In this document: positions 1 through 9,106 of the stretch, in pieces
How the letters are laid out: every line of letters starts with the position of its first letter
Numbering within the stretch: position 1 is the stretch's first letter
The notes under the pieces: model-generated
What the model was told of the DNA's origin: nothing
Seen by the model: only the letters and a program-made list of their open reading frames with translations
The model's database searches: none
Position numbers and translations under genes: made by a program
DNA from: Schlesneria paludicola DSM 18645
GTDB lineage: Bacteria > Planctomycetota > Planctomycetia > Planctomycetales > Planctomycetaceae
Length of the DNA: 64,000 nt
Direction: 5' to 3'
NCBI RefSeq assembly: GCF_000255655.1
Contig: NZ_JH636435.1
Location: 436,209-500,208, forward strand

Positions 1-674
1 GCCCGATTCAACGATGCCGCAGCGACCGCAACCTCCATTTCCTGCAATTGAACGTCCACGTTTCGGACTTCGCGAAGGCTTTCAAGCTGTGCACGCGCCC
101 GTTCGCATTGCAGAAGTTCTCGATCATAGGCGAGTTGTTTTTGTTCGAGCGACTCCTCCGGAATCGCTTTCCGTGCCGCCAGTTGCTTGGCGCGATCGAG
201 TTCCCTCAACATGGCGGCGACCTGCGTTTCCATCTGTCGCACCATTACTTCCTGTGCGTTAATATCACCGGGCTTTGCTCCCGCCAGGATCTGAGCCAAC
301 TTGGATTGAGCGACACGCCAACGGGCTTCGGCCTCATCAACGGCAGACTGACGGCGGTCCGCGATATCCAGCACCGCGATCAGATCACCGACATCGACAT
401 CTTGACTTTCTTCCACCAGCAGGCGTTGGACGGTAGCCCCTTCATTTCCGGAGGGAACGGAAACGTTAAGAACCGTTCCGCGAGGCTCAAGCCTCCCCAG
501 CGCAGACACTCGTTCGACAACCGGCACGCGCGTCGCCGCTTTGTCTCGAGCCACGGCATCGCGTGCGTACACCCAAACCCCAATTCCGATAATCGCAACG
601 AGAATCAGCGCAATCGAAATACCGACCGGCCTCAACCATCGCCACGGCGCGATGGAGTCGGTATGAGAAGTCAT
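1..674 (-). CDS. HlyD-family efflux adaptor subunit (N-terminal part, cut by window edge)
   Basis: The reading frame is open from an ATG at 674 to the left edge. It gives about 224 residues: a short cytoplasmic start, one membrane segment (about residues 16-36, rich in I, A, L and V), a lipoyl/biotinyl-like half-motif (about residues 50-95), then a long charged alpha-helical hairpin rich in E, R, A and Q. That order is typical of periplasmic adaptor (membrane fusion) proteins that link an inner-membrane ABC or RND pump to an outer-membrane channel. The ATG overlaps the stop of the TetR gene (ATGA), so the two are probably translated together. The transporter subunit should lie further left, outside the window. 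The family is clear; the pump type is not. Confidence 0.85.
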   Translation of the reverse strand, partial: MTSHTDSIAPWRWLRPVGISIALILVAIIGIGVWVYARDAVARDKAATRVPVVERVSALGRLEPRGTVLNVSVPSGNEGATVQRLLVEESQDVDVGDLIAVLDIADRRQSAVDEAEARWRVAQSKLAQILAGAKPGDINAQEVMVRQMETQVAAMLRELDRAKQLAARKAIPEESLEQKQLAYDRELLQCERARAQLESLREVRNVDVQLQEMEVAVAAASLNR

Positions 675-1324
675 AGTGGAGCCTTCTTTCTGCCGCGAGC
701 AATCGTACTCGCACTCTTGTCAGACGAAGGAGATGTCATCATCCCCACGGCAACACGAGCGCGAAGCGATTCTCCAATCTGACGATAGACAGGATCGGAC
801 TGGTCAATCATTCCCACGAACTGCCAAAGGAACAGGCCATCAACCGCCAGCCAGACCATTAACTGATCCAAGCCGTCTTCGGGATCATTCATGAGCCGCT
901 CCCGCAGACGCGTTCCCAGCTTGCGCAGGGGCTCGATCAAACCAGGATTATTCACCGCCGCCGCTAAAACCGCGAGCATGAACCGTGGGATAATTTCCGG
1001 ATGCATTTCCTCGTCGCCCTCAAATGCACGTTCCGGTGCGTTTGGGTCGGGAAACACACATTCGAGCATCGCACGCGCCCACCGCATTCGAGGTTGGGGA
1101 TCACAGGAGATCCGTCGCATCAACATCTGTTCTGCGAGGTCGCTATAGTAGGTCAATGTTGCCGTCATGAGCGATTCTTTCGTGGGGAAGTGGTACATCA
1201 CACCTCCCTTGCTCACTCCTGCTTCTTTTGCCACGTTGTCAATCGTCATCGCCAGCAGCCCGTCTCGAGTGCCGGTCCGGATTGCTGCCTGGCAGATTCG
1301 CTCCACGGTATTACCATTTGTCAT
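671..1324 (-). CDS. TetR/AcrR family transcriptional repressor
   Basis: A protein of about 217 residues. The N-terminal helix-turn-helix is visible in the stretch TIDNVAKEAGVSKGGVMYHF, followed by KESL, the usual TetR signature. The C-terminal ligand domain is helical and less conserved. The ATG at 1324 is chosen because a GGAG Shine-Dalgarno sits about 8 bases upstream (1332-1336); the earlier in-frame ATG at 1345 falls almost on the predicted transcription start. The gene overlaps the downstream HlyD adaptor by ATGA, so it probably represses its own efflux operon. The inducer is unknown, as is usual for the family. Confidence 0.9.
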   Translation of the reverse strand: MTNGNTVERICQAAIRTGTRDGLLAMTIDNVAKEAGVSKGGVMYHFPTKESLMTATLTYYSDLAEQMLMRRISCDPQPRMRWARAMLECVFPDPNAPERAFEGDEEMHPEIIPRFMLAVLAAAVNNPGLIEPLRKLGTRLRERLMNDPEDGLDQLMVWLAVDGLFLWQFVGMIDQSDPVYRQIGESLRARVAVGMMTSPSSDKSASTIARGRKKAPL

Positions 1325-1357
1325 CGATTGTGCTCCGAAAACCAACCAGACGGATTT

Positions 1358-1385
1358 ACTGTACCGACTGGTCGGTTTGTGTCAA
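1358..1385 (-). promoter_or_regulatory. Promoter with embedded TetR operator
   Basis: On the minus strand TTGACA (1380-1385) and TACAGT (1358-1363) are 16 bases apart. Almost the whole spacer is the inverted repeat ACCGAC-TG-GTCGGT (1363-1376), with 6-base perfect arms and a 2-base centre. This resembles many TetR-family operators. Its position between the -35 and -10 boxes fits autorepression of the tetR-hlyD operon. The binding is inferred, not shown. Confidence 0.65.
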
Positions 1386-1458
1386 TCCCTGCGTGGTGGA
1401 CAGAGCAGAGTTCACTGCGGGCGAATTCTCCCCCAAAACCGTCGGCAATTCCGCAGCA

Positions 1459-2853
1459 CTACTGGGGCAGTTCAATGTTCGAAATCCCTTTTGAGCCAGC
1501 CGGGAAGAGATTTGTGGCAAAGTGAAGACCACGCGGGGCATTGTCACCTCCTTGCTCGATACGTACGGCATAGTGGTATCGCGGCGACTCGTCCGACCCT
1601 CCTGCCGATTCCGGCAACTCATCGGGGTCTGGATTGGAAACAACGTTTCCGGTGACGAGGACATCGCGAAGGGGCGGATCGTTGGGTTCCTGCCCGCGAT
1701 CAAAGCGGAACACGGCGCGGCTGGCGTCCGTCCACATCCAATAGGAATCGCCATACCCGAATTGTGAAATGATGTTGTTTGCAATCAATGAGCCACCATC
1801 CACATTCGCTGGGACAGCGGCGCGTTCATTTGTTGCGGGAGTCGCGGGTTCTGCCCCTGAACCGGACATTAGTCCAATTGCCCAAAGCACGCTACGAGAG
1901 AACTGATTTCCGGTGATCAGGACATTTCTTGACCCGTGCATGGCCTTCATTCCAATGAAGCAGTTGTGCACGATATTTCCACTCACGATGACATGATCCG
2001 AGTGAAGATCGATTCCTTGAGCGGCGTTTTCAATCAGGTTCCCGATGATTCGCGTTCTCTCACTGACAGTGGGCCCCGTCACAATCAATGCCGAGCCTTG
2101 GTGCCAGTTATTGACGTATTCAGCATCCCAGACCTCTTGCGAAATCAGCAACCCCTTCGTCGGATTTTTCTTGACGAAGGAGCCCAGTTGATGTTCCTTC
2201 TTCAATTCGGGAGTCGGTCGCAAATGATTTTCGACGATCGTATTTCCTTGAATCAACGCCCCACGGCAACGATTGAGCGCAATGCCAGTGCCGTCAATAC
2301 AGCGGAACGCATATCCAAGTAACTTTGCATTCTGAGTGCGATCATCCACCGCAATCGTCATGTAGTTTCGCACTTCGCAATTCAGAATGCGCGCGTCGTG
2401 AACGTCCTGTAGTTGGATGCTGCTTGAACGAGTTCGGTTGTCAATCACATTGACACGTTCCAGCGTCACGCCCCGCACATCCGAGATCAGGATTCCCGGA
2501 CTCTCGGTGTCCATCTTTCCTTCGGTGCGTGTGAGCGTCAGCCCCTCGATTCGAATACCGCTCGCATGTTCAATCTCAAGAATGTGCCTTGCGGGATTGG
2601 ACATGACAATCCGGCCACGCCCGACGAGTGACGTTCTTACGCCGCTGATTCTGAGAGTGGCGTCAATCACATGATCGCCAGCAGGGACATCGATCTCACG
2701 CCCCGGATTTGCGTCGATCGCAGCTTGAATGCTCGGATAATCCCGACTTGAAGCATCAACAGCGTAAACTTCTGAAATCGCCCCTCTGACGAACACCAAA
2801 CACGCCACAACGACGACGGAACAACGGATTCGAGAAGATCTCTGCACGATCAT
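1459..2853 (-). CDS. Secreted right-handed parallel beta-helix (NosD/pectate-lyase-like) protein
   Basis: About 464 residues. The N terminus has a basic start and a hydrophobic core (VVVVACLVFVRG), consistent with a signal peptide, then mature sequence with the motif YPSIQAAIDAN found at the start of many pectin-lyase-fold proteins. The rest is a ladder of short I/V/L-G-N turns (for example ILISDVRGVTLERVNVIDN and LIQGNTIVENH), as in a parallel beta-helix. The ATG at 2853 is preferred because the leader then begins with MIVQRSSRIR; an ATG 30 bases upstream is also open. Probably a polysaccharide-binding or lyase/epimerase-like exported protein; no catalytic residues can be assigned by eye. 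It follows the tetR operon on the same strand but is probably separate. Confidence 0.75.
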   Translation of the reverse strand: MIVQRSSRIRCSVVVVACLVFVRGAISEVYAVDASSRDYPSIQAAIDANPGREIDVPAGDHVIDATLRISGVRTSLVGRGRIVMSNPARHILEIEHASGIRIEGLTLTRTEGKMDTESPGILISDVRGVTLERVNVIDNRTRSSSIQLQDVHDARILNCEVRNYMTIAVDDRTQNAKLLGYAFRCIDGTGIALNRCRGALIQGNTIVENHLRPTPELKKEHQLGSFVKKNPTKGLLISQEVWDAEYVNNWHQGSALIVTGPTVSERTRIIGNLIENAAQGIDLHSDHVIVSGNIVHNCFIGMKAMHGSRNVLITGNQFSRSVLWAIGLMSGSGAEPATPATNERAAVPANVDGGSLIANNIISQFGYGDSYWMWTDASRAVFRFDRGQEPNDPPLRDVLVTGNVVSNPDPDELPESAGGSDESPRYHYAVRIEQGGDNAPRGLHFATNLFPAGSKGISNIELPQ

Positions 2854-3044
2854 GATCCTTCCACTCGCAGACTGAAGCGTCACACCAGGTCCTTACCGAT
2901 TGGAAAAGATAGGTGTGCGCCTCCATCAGCGAAAGGATCACGGGCCTAAAATGCACCGTATGCTCTTGATGACGAGCACGGCACGTACAGGACATCATCA
3001 AGAACAGACACCACGACGTCGACCGCACCTGACGCACATCACCA

Positions 3045-3947
3045 CTAGTGATCGACAGACAATAGGGGGCCCGCTTCCAGCACGGCCTCGGGCAGCTGTT
3101 CTACGATCTCGTCAAAATCAACGTCATCCAGCTCGAATTGGTCTCGCAATCCTGATGCAATCACATCAGTTTCCAGCGTCCGCACGTATCCGATTCCCGC
3201 TCGTACCGCAAGCACGTCGGCAATATGGATGAGTGCGGGTAGCCGTTGCTGGGACACGGGTAAGTCCCAGGGACGATGGTGGTATCCAACGGCACGTTGC
3301 AGGCTCTCTGGGAAGTTCCACGCCGCACACAGCTTCGCACCAAGGTCCTCGTGACTGGCACCAAGGGTCTGCACTTCCGCTGCACGGAACGTCAATTGAC
3401 TGTCGGCCGCAAGCTGTTCAAGTAGCTGAATGAACTCGATGCGGCAGGCCTGAAACTCGACGATAATTCCAATATCATGAATCAGTCCCGCCAGAAACGC
3501 TTCATCGGCGGGGATTCCTTGAGTCTTCTGCGCCAGCAATCGCGATGCGGTTGCCACCGCAATGCAATGCTCCCACAGATCGCTTGCCTGAAAGTTCGCT
3601 GTCAGGCGGCCTCCACGCGCCAACTTGACCAGACTCGCAGCAATGGCGATGTTTTTGACCGCATTCAACCCCAGCATCAAAATGGCATGTTTGATTGATT
3701 TGATCTGCCCCGAGACGCCGTAGTACGCCGAGTTCACGAGGCGAAGAATCTTCGTCCCCAGCACCGGGTCAATAATCCGAAGCAGATCCTCAATGGTTGT
3801 TTCTGGATCATTGCAAAGCTGAATGATTCGCACCGCGATCGCTGGCAGCGTGGCAATTCGACTGGCCTTCTCCATCGTGACCTGGACCGACGAAGCGGCA
3901 ATTGAATCCCCAGCGTCAACAATCAATTCGGAAGGCATTGAAGCCAT
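3045..3947 (-). CDS. HDOD domain signalling protein
   Basis: About 300 residues. The HDOD domain fills roughly residues 20-220: LPAIAVRIIQLCNDPETTIEDL, IDPVLGTKILRLVNSAYYG and AILMLGLNAVKNIAI are classic HDOD motifs, and LAGLIHDIGI is the degenerate HD motif. HDOD proteins are non-catalytic relatives of HD phosphohydrolases and often act in c-di-GMP-linked pathways. The ATG at 3947 has GAAGG nine bases upstream; the longer TTG start at 3962 lies against the previous stop. It is the last gene of a four-gene operon with a diguanylate cyclase/phosphodiesterase, a hybrid kinase and a thioredoxin-like protein, so it is likely an output or scaffold of that pathway. Confidence 0.88.
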   Translation of the reverse strand: MASMPSELIVDAGDSIAASSVQVTMEKASRIATLPAIAVRIIQLCNDPETTIEDLLRIIDPVLGTKILRLVNSAYYGVSGQIKSIKHAILMLGLNAVKNIAIAASLVKLARGGRLTANFQASDLWEHCIAVATASRLLAQKTQGIPADEAFLAGLIHDIGIIVEFQACRIEFIQLLEQLAADSQLTFRAAEVQTLGASHEDLGAKLCAAWNFPESLQRAVGYHHRPWDLPVSQQRLPALIHIADVLAVRAGIGYVRTLETDVIASGLRDQFELDDVDFDEIVEQLPEAVLEAGPLLSVDH

Positions 3948-3962
3948 GTTGCAGACCTTCAA

Positions 3963-5768
3963 TTACTGACAGACGAGTTGCGGCGCGGGTTTCGAAGGCG
4001 CCGTGCTCAAAATCGACGTAGGGGCAAGTAAATTGACGACGGGTCCCTCGTGGCGCAAGAAATCTTCGACTTCGTGACCACGCATCGGTTTTCCAAGAAA
4101 GAACCCCTGACCAAAGTCACAGTCCATCACTTGCAGCATGGCCAACTGATCTGCGGACTCGATTCCTTCGGCGACGATTGTAAACCCGAGGTTCTGCCCC
4201 AGCGTAATGATCGCATGAACCATTGCCGCAAAACTTCGATTTCGTTCCATCTTCGAGATAAACGACTTGTCAATCTTCAACACATCAATCGGCAACTCGA
4301 GCAAGCACGCCAGTGAGGAATAACCCGTTCCAAAATCATCGACTTCGATCTTGACGCCGAGTTGCCGCAGTTCGCCAAGGACGGAGATTGCCACTTCAGG
4401 GAACTCCATGATCCCGCTTTCGGTAATCTCAAGATGCAGGCATTCTGCGGGAAGAGCATGTTTAACGAGCGATGCTTGGATCGTCCGAACCAGATCGCGC
4501 AACAATTGTTTCCGCGAGATATTGATATGAACGGATGTCGGTGCGGACGTACCAAGCGTTCGTTGCCAATGTGCGAATTCTTCACAAGTTCGGTCAATCA
4601 TCCAGGCTCCGATCATCACGATCAGACCGGATTCTTCCGCGTAGGGCAAGAATTCTGCGGGTAGAAACAATCCGTGTTGGGGATGCGTCCACCGGATCAG
4701 CGCCTCGACGCTGCGACAGGTTCCCGTCTCAAGCGACACGATCGGCTGATAGACAAGGTGGAACTCTTCGCTCTCAATAGCACATCTTAAGTCCGTATCG
4801 ATTCGAAGTCGTCTTTCCGCATGGAAGTGCATCTCGCGATCAAACAAGACATACCGGGCTTTACCCGCCGCCTTAGCTTCGTACATCGCGGTATCAGCAT
4901 CGCGAAGCACCTGATCCGAAGTGGCATACGACTTCACATCGTTGACGATTCCAATACTTGCCGTGCAACAGACCCGCTGCCCTGACAATACATAGGGTGT
5001 CTCCAAGACAGACAGTAACCTCTCTGCGACGATGATTGCGTCGTCGGGATGGCGTAGATCCTCCAGAAGCACAACGAATTCATCCCCCCCCAGTCGCGCT
5101 GCGGTGGACAATTCAGAGAAGTGACCTACGCTGTCCTTGCTGCGCAGCGCCCCACTTAATCTCTCGGCAATCTGCTGCAAAAGCTTGTCTCCGACATCGT
5201 GCCCCAGACTGTCATTAACCAGCTTGAATCGATCGAAGTCGAGAAACAGCAGGGCGAAGTTACGGCGGGACGACGCGCTGATCGCGGCTTGAATTTTCAG
5301 ACGAATCGACGCACGATTGCAGAGCCGAGTCAGTGGATCGCACAACGCCTGCAGCTCAAGCTGATGCATCATGCTGACTCGATCAAGAACGGAACGAACG
5401 CGCGCACGAAGTTCCGCCGCGCAGAAAGGCTTGCGGACATAGTCCGCGGCTCCCGCCTGAAAGCATTCCGACAGGATTCTGTGATTCTCGTTGCCGGTGA
5501 TAAAAACAACCGGAATGGACGACGACACCCCGGCGGCACGCATCTGCTTGAGAACCTCAAGCCCGTTCTCGCCCTTTAGCACAAAGTCCAACAGGATCAG
5601 GTCAAGGGATTCATTTAACGCCATTTGAATGGCTGAGCTTCCATCCATTGCCGAGAGCAGTTCGACATTCTGCGATGCCAAGACAACCGCCACAAGTTCG
5701 TGAATGTCTGGATCATCGTCGATCAGCAACACGCGGTGGCTCAAGACGGCTCTGGGAACGAACGTCAT
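3963..5768 (-). CDS. Response regulator with GGDEF and EAL domains
   Basis: About 601 residues. Domain order: receiver (VLLIDDDPD, phospho-acceptor Asp61 in LILLDF, KPF near residue 112), GGDEF domain with an intact RLGGDEFVV active site, then EAL domain with VEALIRW, EITESGIM and VDDFGTGYSSL motifs intact. It can therefore make and degrade cyclic di-GMP on sequence grounds; which activity dominates cannot be told. The ATG at 5768 overlaps the stop of the kinase gene (ATGA), so the kinase is the obvious phosphodonor. A longer in-frame start at 5843 would lie inside the kinase gene and add residues with no domain match. Confidence 0.93.
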   Translation of the reverse strand: MTFVPRAVLSHRVLLIDDDPDIHELVAVVLASQNVELLSAMDGSSAIQMALNESLDLILLDFVLKGENGLEVLKQMRAAGVSSSIPVVFITGNENHRILSECFQAGAADYVRKPFCAAELRARVRSVLDRVSMMHQLELQALCDPLTRLCNRASIRLKIQAAISASSRRNFALLFLDFDRFKLVNDSLGHDVGDKLLQQIAERLSGALRSKDSVGHFSELSTAARLGGDEFVVLLEDLRHPDDAIIVAERLLSVLETPYVLSGQRVCCTASIGIVNDVKSYATSDQVLRDADTAMYEAKAAGKARYVLFDREMHFHAERRLRIDTDLRCAIESEEFHLVYQPIVSLETGTCRSVEALIRWTHPQHGLFLPAEFLPYAEESGLIVMIGAWMIDRTCEEFAHWQRTLGTSAPTSVHINISRKQLLRDLVRTIQASLVKHALPAECLHLEITESGIMEFPEVAISVLGELRQLGVKIEVDDFGTGYSSLACLLELPIDVLKIDKSFISKMERNRSFAAMVHAIITLGQNLGFTIVAEGIESADQLAMLQVMDCDFGQGFFLGKPMRGHEVEDFLRHEGPVVNLLAPTSILSTAPSKPAPQLVCQ

Positions 5769-8080
5769 GTCTGCGCCCCCTTGCTTCCCACCGAATCTGC
5801 AAACGAGCCCTGTTGCAATCCGCTTTTGACGGCTTGTTGACACAGCAGACTGAGCTGATTCAACGCACCCCGAACTTGGTCGAGGTCAGGTTCGGGGTCA
5901 ATTTTCGCCGCACGCTCAACTCGCCGTGCGGCGTCACTGATCGCGGGATAGCCATATCCACCTCCAGCACCACCAAGCTGATGTGCGAGCGTTTCCAGGT
6001 CCTTCAATCGACTTTCCACCAAGCACTCAGACATCCGCATCACTTTGGGCGGGAGGTTTGTTAGAAACTTCGTGACAAGCGGCCTCATATCAGGATCATC
6101 CGCAAGTTCGCTGATCAGGCCGACGACCTCTGGCTTCGATTCCAATTCTGACTTTGAATGCGATTCAAGCAGCGCATGCGGGCTTTCATCCACGCCCGAC
6201 AGCTTCCGCATCCATTTCGAGCAACTCGCGATCAACTCGTTCTTATTGATTGGCTTGGTTGCATAGTCATCACAACCGGCATTCAGGCACCGTATCCGAT
6301 CTTCCGCCATGGCGTGGGCCGTCAGCGCGATGATTGGAATCAGATCACCATCCGCGCGCAACGTCTTGGCCAGCGTATACCCATCCATCTCGGGCATTTG
6401 CATGTCCGTGACCAAAAGATGGTAGGGACGATTCTGCTTGGCCGCCGACTGCATCATTTCAAGGGCGATGCGGCCATTGTCGGCGACATCAACGTCAGCT
6501 CCCGCTTTTTTCAGATACAGCGAAATCAGGTACTGATTGTCTTCACCGTCTTCTGCAAGCAGAATTCGCCCCGAAAGGGTGATTGACGTTGACGCACCCG
6601 AATCATTTCGTTCAAGCGTACACGACGACAGGTCAGTGACCTGCAAACTCTCGGGCGCTAGTTGCAATGGCATTTCGAACGCGAACCTTGTGCCTTGCCC
6701 TGGTGCCGAGAAATCGAGCCAGACATCTCCACCCATCATTCGCGCCAATCGGCGACTGATCGTGAGCCCCAATCCAGTCCCGCCATGGCTGCGGGTCACA
6801 GACGCATCGGCCTGAGTAAACGGATTGAACAACATCTGTGCCTTTTCCGGAGTCATCCCGGCCCCGGTATCCTGGACTTCGATCGCCAATGAATTCTGGC
6901 CGTTCTGCTGACGAGTTCTGATCCGGACCTCAATAAAACCTTGTTCAGTGAACTTGACGGCATTGCCAACCAGGTTCAAAAGAATCTGCCGTAGCCGCGT
7001 TGGGTCACTGATGATTCTTTCAGGAATCGATGACTCGAGCCTTAGACGTAGATCAACTCGTTTGCCCGCAACACGTGGGCGCACCAGGCTGTCGACCTCA
7101 AGCAGCACTCGTGGTAGATTTGTTTCGATCATTTCCGTCTGAAGCTTGCCGGCTTCGATCTTCGACAAATCCAGAATGTCATTGATCACGGTCATCAAAT
7201 GCTCGCCAGCCCGGCGAATCGTGGCGATCGTCTGAATGCGGCGCGGGGGAGCACGTTCAATGATTCCGTCATCGCGCAGGATATCGCAGTACCCGAGCAC
7301 GGCGGTCAATGGCGTGCGAATCTCGTGGCTCATGTTGGCCAGAAATTCGCTCTTGGCCTGACAGGCAGAGTCGGCAACTGCCTTGGCCTCGGCCAGCTCG
7401 CGCGTTCGTTCCACGACCGTGGCTTCAATCGCCATGCGGATCGCGTCGGCTTCTGCCTGGCGTCCCGCGAGCATCCGCAATTCTCGATTGCTGCGCAGCG
7501 CCACGGTAATGAGAAAGATGTCCATAAAGACAACCCAACCGGCATGTTCAAGCCAGCGCCACTGACTGGCATGAGAATCCCCAAACACCGACAACGGCCA
7601 CCAGATCCCGCGAAAGAAGTGATCCATGGCAACCACGAGAGTCGCGGTGATTAGCACGCGCCAGTCACGGTAGAATGCGAGAAACGCCAACGAACCAAAC
7701 ACATGAAAATGTGTTTCAATACGTCCGCCCGTCAAATGAATCATTAACGAACCGAACAGCATTTGCGACACCGCAATCACATGTCTCGTCAGCACCTTTC
7801 CAGGGTGAAACCAGGCCAGGCAAATCGGCAATGAAGCCAGAGCCCCCCCAATGAAAACGGCCGCCCAGACATGCGGATGAACTTGTGATTGCAATCCGAT
7901 CCACGTCTTAGGCGAAATGAAAATCGCAGTCAGAACGCAGGCGACCCATTGAAAAAGGATCAACGCTGCAAACAAACGATCCGTCCAACGCATCGTCTCG
8001 TCCCGCTGGGCGAAATAGAGCGTATCCGTCCTATCTTTACTCACGGCGATCTCGGTTTCGTCGATCACGATCTCGGGCAC
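5765..8080 (-). CDS. Membrane hybrid histidine kinase (HK-REC-HPt)
   Basis: 771 residues from a GTG start. The N terminus (residues 35-195) has about six membrane segments, including GGRIETHFHVFGSLAFLAFY, a motif of integral-membrane kinase sensor modules. Then come HisKA (FLANMSHEIRTPL, His252), HATPase (LVGNAVKF, DTGAGM, GTGLGL), a receiver with Asp559 (TDMQMPEMDG, KP motif) and an HPt domain with His700 (AHQLGGAGG). A complete His-Asp-His relay is thus in one chain, able to pass phosphate to the receiver of the next gene. The GTG overlaps the end of the upstream thioredoxin-like gene by 16 bases, and its own stop overlaps the next ATG. Confidence 0.94.
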   Translation of the reverse strand: MPEIVIDETEIAVSKDRTDTLYFAQRDETMRWTDRLFAALILFQWVACVLTAIFISPKTWIGLQSQVHPHVWAAVFIGGALASLPICLAWFHPGKVLTRHVIAVSQMLFGSLMIHLTGGRIETHFHVFGSLAFLAFYRDWRVLITATLVVAMDHFFRGIWWPLSVFGDSHASQWRWLEHAGWVVFMDIFLITVALRSNRELRMLAGRQAEADAIRMAIEATVVERTRELAEAKAVADSACQAKSEFLANMSHEIRTPLTAVLGYCDILRDDGIIERAPPRRIQTIATIRRAGEHLMTVINDILDLSKIEAGKLQTEMIETNLPRVLLEVDSLVRPRVAGKRVDLRLRLESSIPERIISDPTRLRQILLNLVGNAVKFTEQGFIEVRIRTRQQNGQNSLAIEVQDTGAGMTPEKAQMLFNPFTQADASVTRSHGGTGLGLTISRRLARMMGGDVWLDFSAPGQGTRFAFEMPLQLAPESLQVTDLSSCTLERNDSGASTSITLSGRILLAEDGEDNQYLISLYLKKAGADVDVADNGRIALEMMQSAAKQNRPYHLLVTDMQMPEMDGYTLAKTLRADGDLIPIIALTAHAMAEDRIRCLNAGCDDYATKPINKNELIASCSKWMRKLSGVDESPHALLESHSKSELESKPEVVGLISELADDPDMRPLVTKFLTNLPPKVMRMSECLVESRLKDLETLAHQLGGAGGGYGYPAISDAARRVERAAKIDPEPDLDQVRGALNQLSLLCQQAVKSGLQQGSFADSVGSKGAQT

Positions 8081-8730
8081 GATGCGGTATCCCCATTGGA
8101 AGAATTCTCTGGAATCAGCGGGCAGCCGAAAACGGGTGCTGCGTTCATCGTCGGAATCTGGCGATTTAAGAGTCGGATGAGAGATTGAACTGCAATGTTG
8201 TCACCTCGCTGGCCTCGGGAAATGGTGATACCACCGCTGAAGACCAGCCGATCGGTCGCGTCATAAAGCAAGACATGGCCAGACGTGGTGACACCAAATC
8301 GACGGATCTCGTCACCTTCGTCGAAAACGATGCCGGACGACTGGAGTGATTTTGCCGTATCGACATTGGCACAATCGGTCCAATTGAGGTCATTCTCGGG
8401 CGGCGTCAGAAAGACAATGTTGCACTGAACGGGAACTTTGGCCTTCGACAGGATTCGCTCCAGTTGCTCAAGGCTGGCGAACGTACATGGACACCGCGGA
8501 TGGGCAAAAAAGACCAACGTGGACTCTTTAATTGTATGAAGCAACACTGAGTCGGAAGGCCAATGACGTGGTGCCACCACGCTTCTGCCCGGCGTATTCT
8601 CGAAGCGGGACATTAGGTACATGCCATTCCCGACGGTGAACCCCCATGCCACGATTGCCAGGATTGTCAGCCGAAACGGGTGCGGCAGCGACCGTCGTTG
8701 CGATTCAACCAACCGGCCAATGAGGTTCAT
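8065..8730 (-). CDS. Membrane-anchored thioredoxin-like protein (RedB-like)
   Basis: 221 residues. A single membrane segment (about residues 22-42, LTILAIVAWGFTVGNGMYLM) anchors a domain facing the periplasm. The domain carries FFAHPRCPCTFASLEQLERI, a CPC (CxC) version of a thioredoxin-fold active site, and later GVTTSGHVLLYD and FSGGITISRG, as in thioredoxin-like proteins named RedB. Only one residue separates the two cysteines, so it is not a normal CxxC oxidoreductase. As first gene of an operon with a membrane sensor kinase, it may tell the kinase about redox state. That role is inference; the thioredoxin-fold call is fairly firm. Confidence 0.7.
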   Translation of the reverse strand: MNLIGRLVESQRRSLPHPFRLTILAIVAWGFTVGNGMYLMSRFENTPGRSVVAPRHWPSDSVLLHTIKESTLVFFAHPRCPCTFASLEQLERILSKAKVPVQCNIVFLTPPENDLNWTDCANVDTAKSLQSSGIVFDEGDEIRRFGVTTSGHVLLYDATDRLVFSGGITISRGQRGDNIAVQSLIRLLNRQIPTMNAAPVFGCPLIPENSSNGDTASCPRS

Positions 8731-9106
8731 CGATACGACCGTTCAGATTCGGACTGGGCCGATGGAGACCCGAGCGTTACGTCGCTCGAAAATCACAAAG
8801 ACGTTCCATGCGCCAAATAATCAGTCGAGTGAACTTGGCAATAACTTGCTGAGCAAGCAGACCTGAAGTTGTGAAATGCGAAGACCTCGGCCATGTTTTC
8901 GAGGATTTTCGCCAATGTCTCACTTGAACGTTATTTATCAAACGACCTCTGAAATGATCGTGACGATAATTCGTAATGATGGAGAAGAATTTCTTCAGGC
9001 CACGCGCGAATGCCGCCGAGCCGCCAATCACTGCATGTGCGAGTGGCTTTCGCACGCCAGCGCCAAAGATTGAGCGTGCTGGGATCGATCGTCTCTGCAG
9101 CCGCCG
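8731..9106. other. Spacer without a recognisable gene
   Basis: 376 bases between two minus-strand genes. Short open frames exist on both strands (for example 8876-9073 plus), but none has a family motif, a convincing ribosome site or a protein-like composition. It must hold the promoter of the thioredoxin-like operon (right of 8730) and the 3' end of the DUF2156 transcript. No clear promoter or terminator was picked out. Confidence 0.4.

Noticed and set aside
3043-3062. Small palindrome after the HDOD gene
   Set aside because: Only five-base arms around CACTA; too short to claim a terminator.
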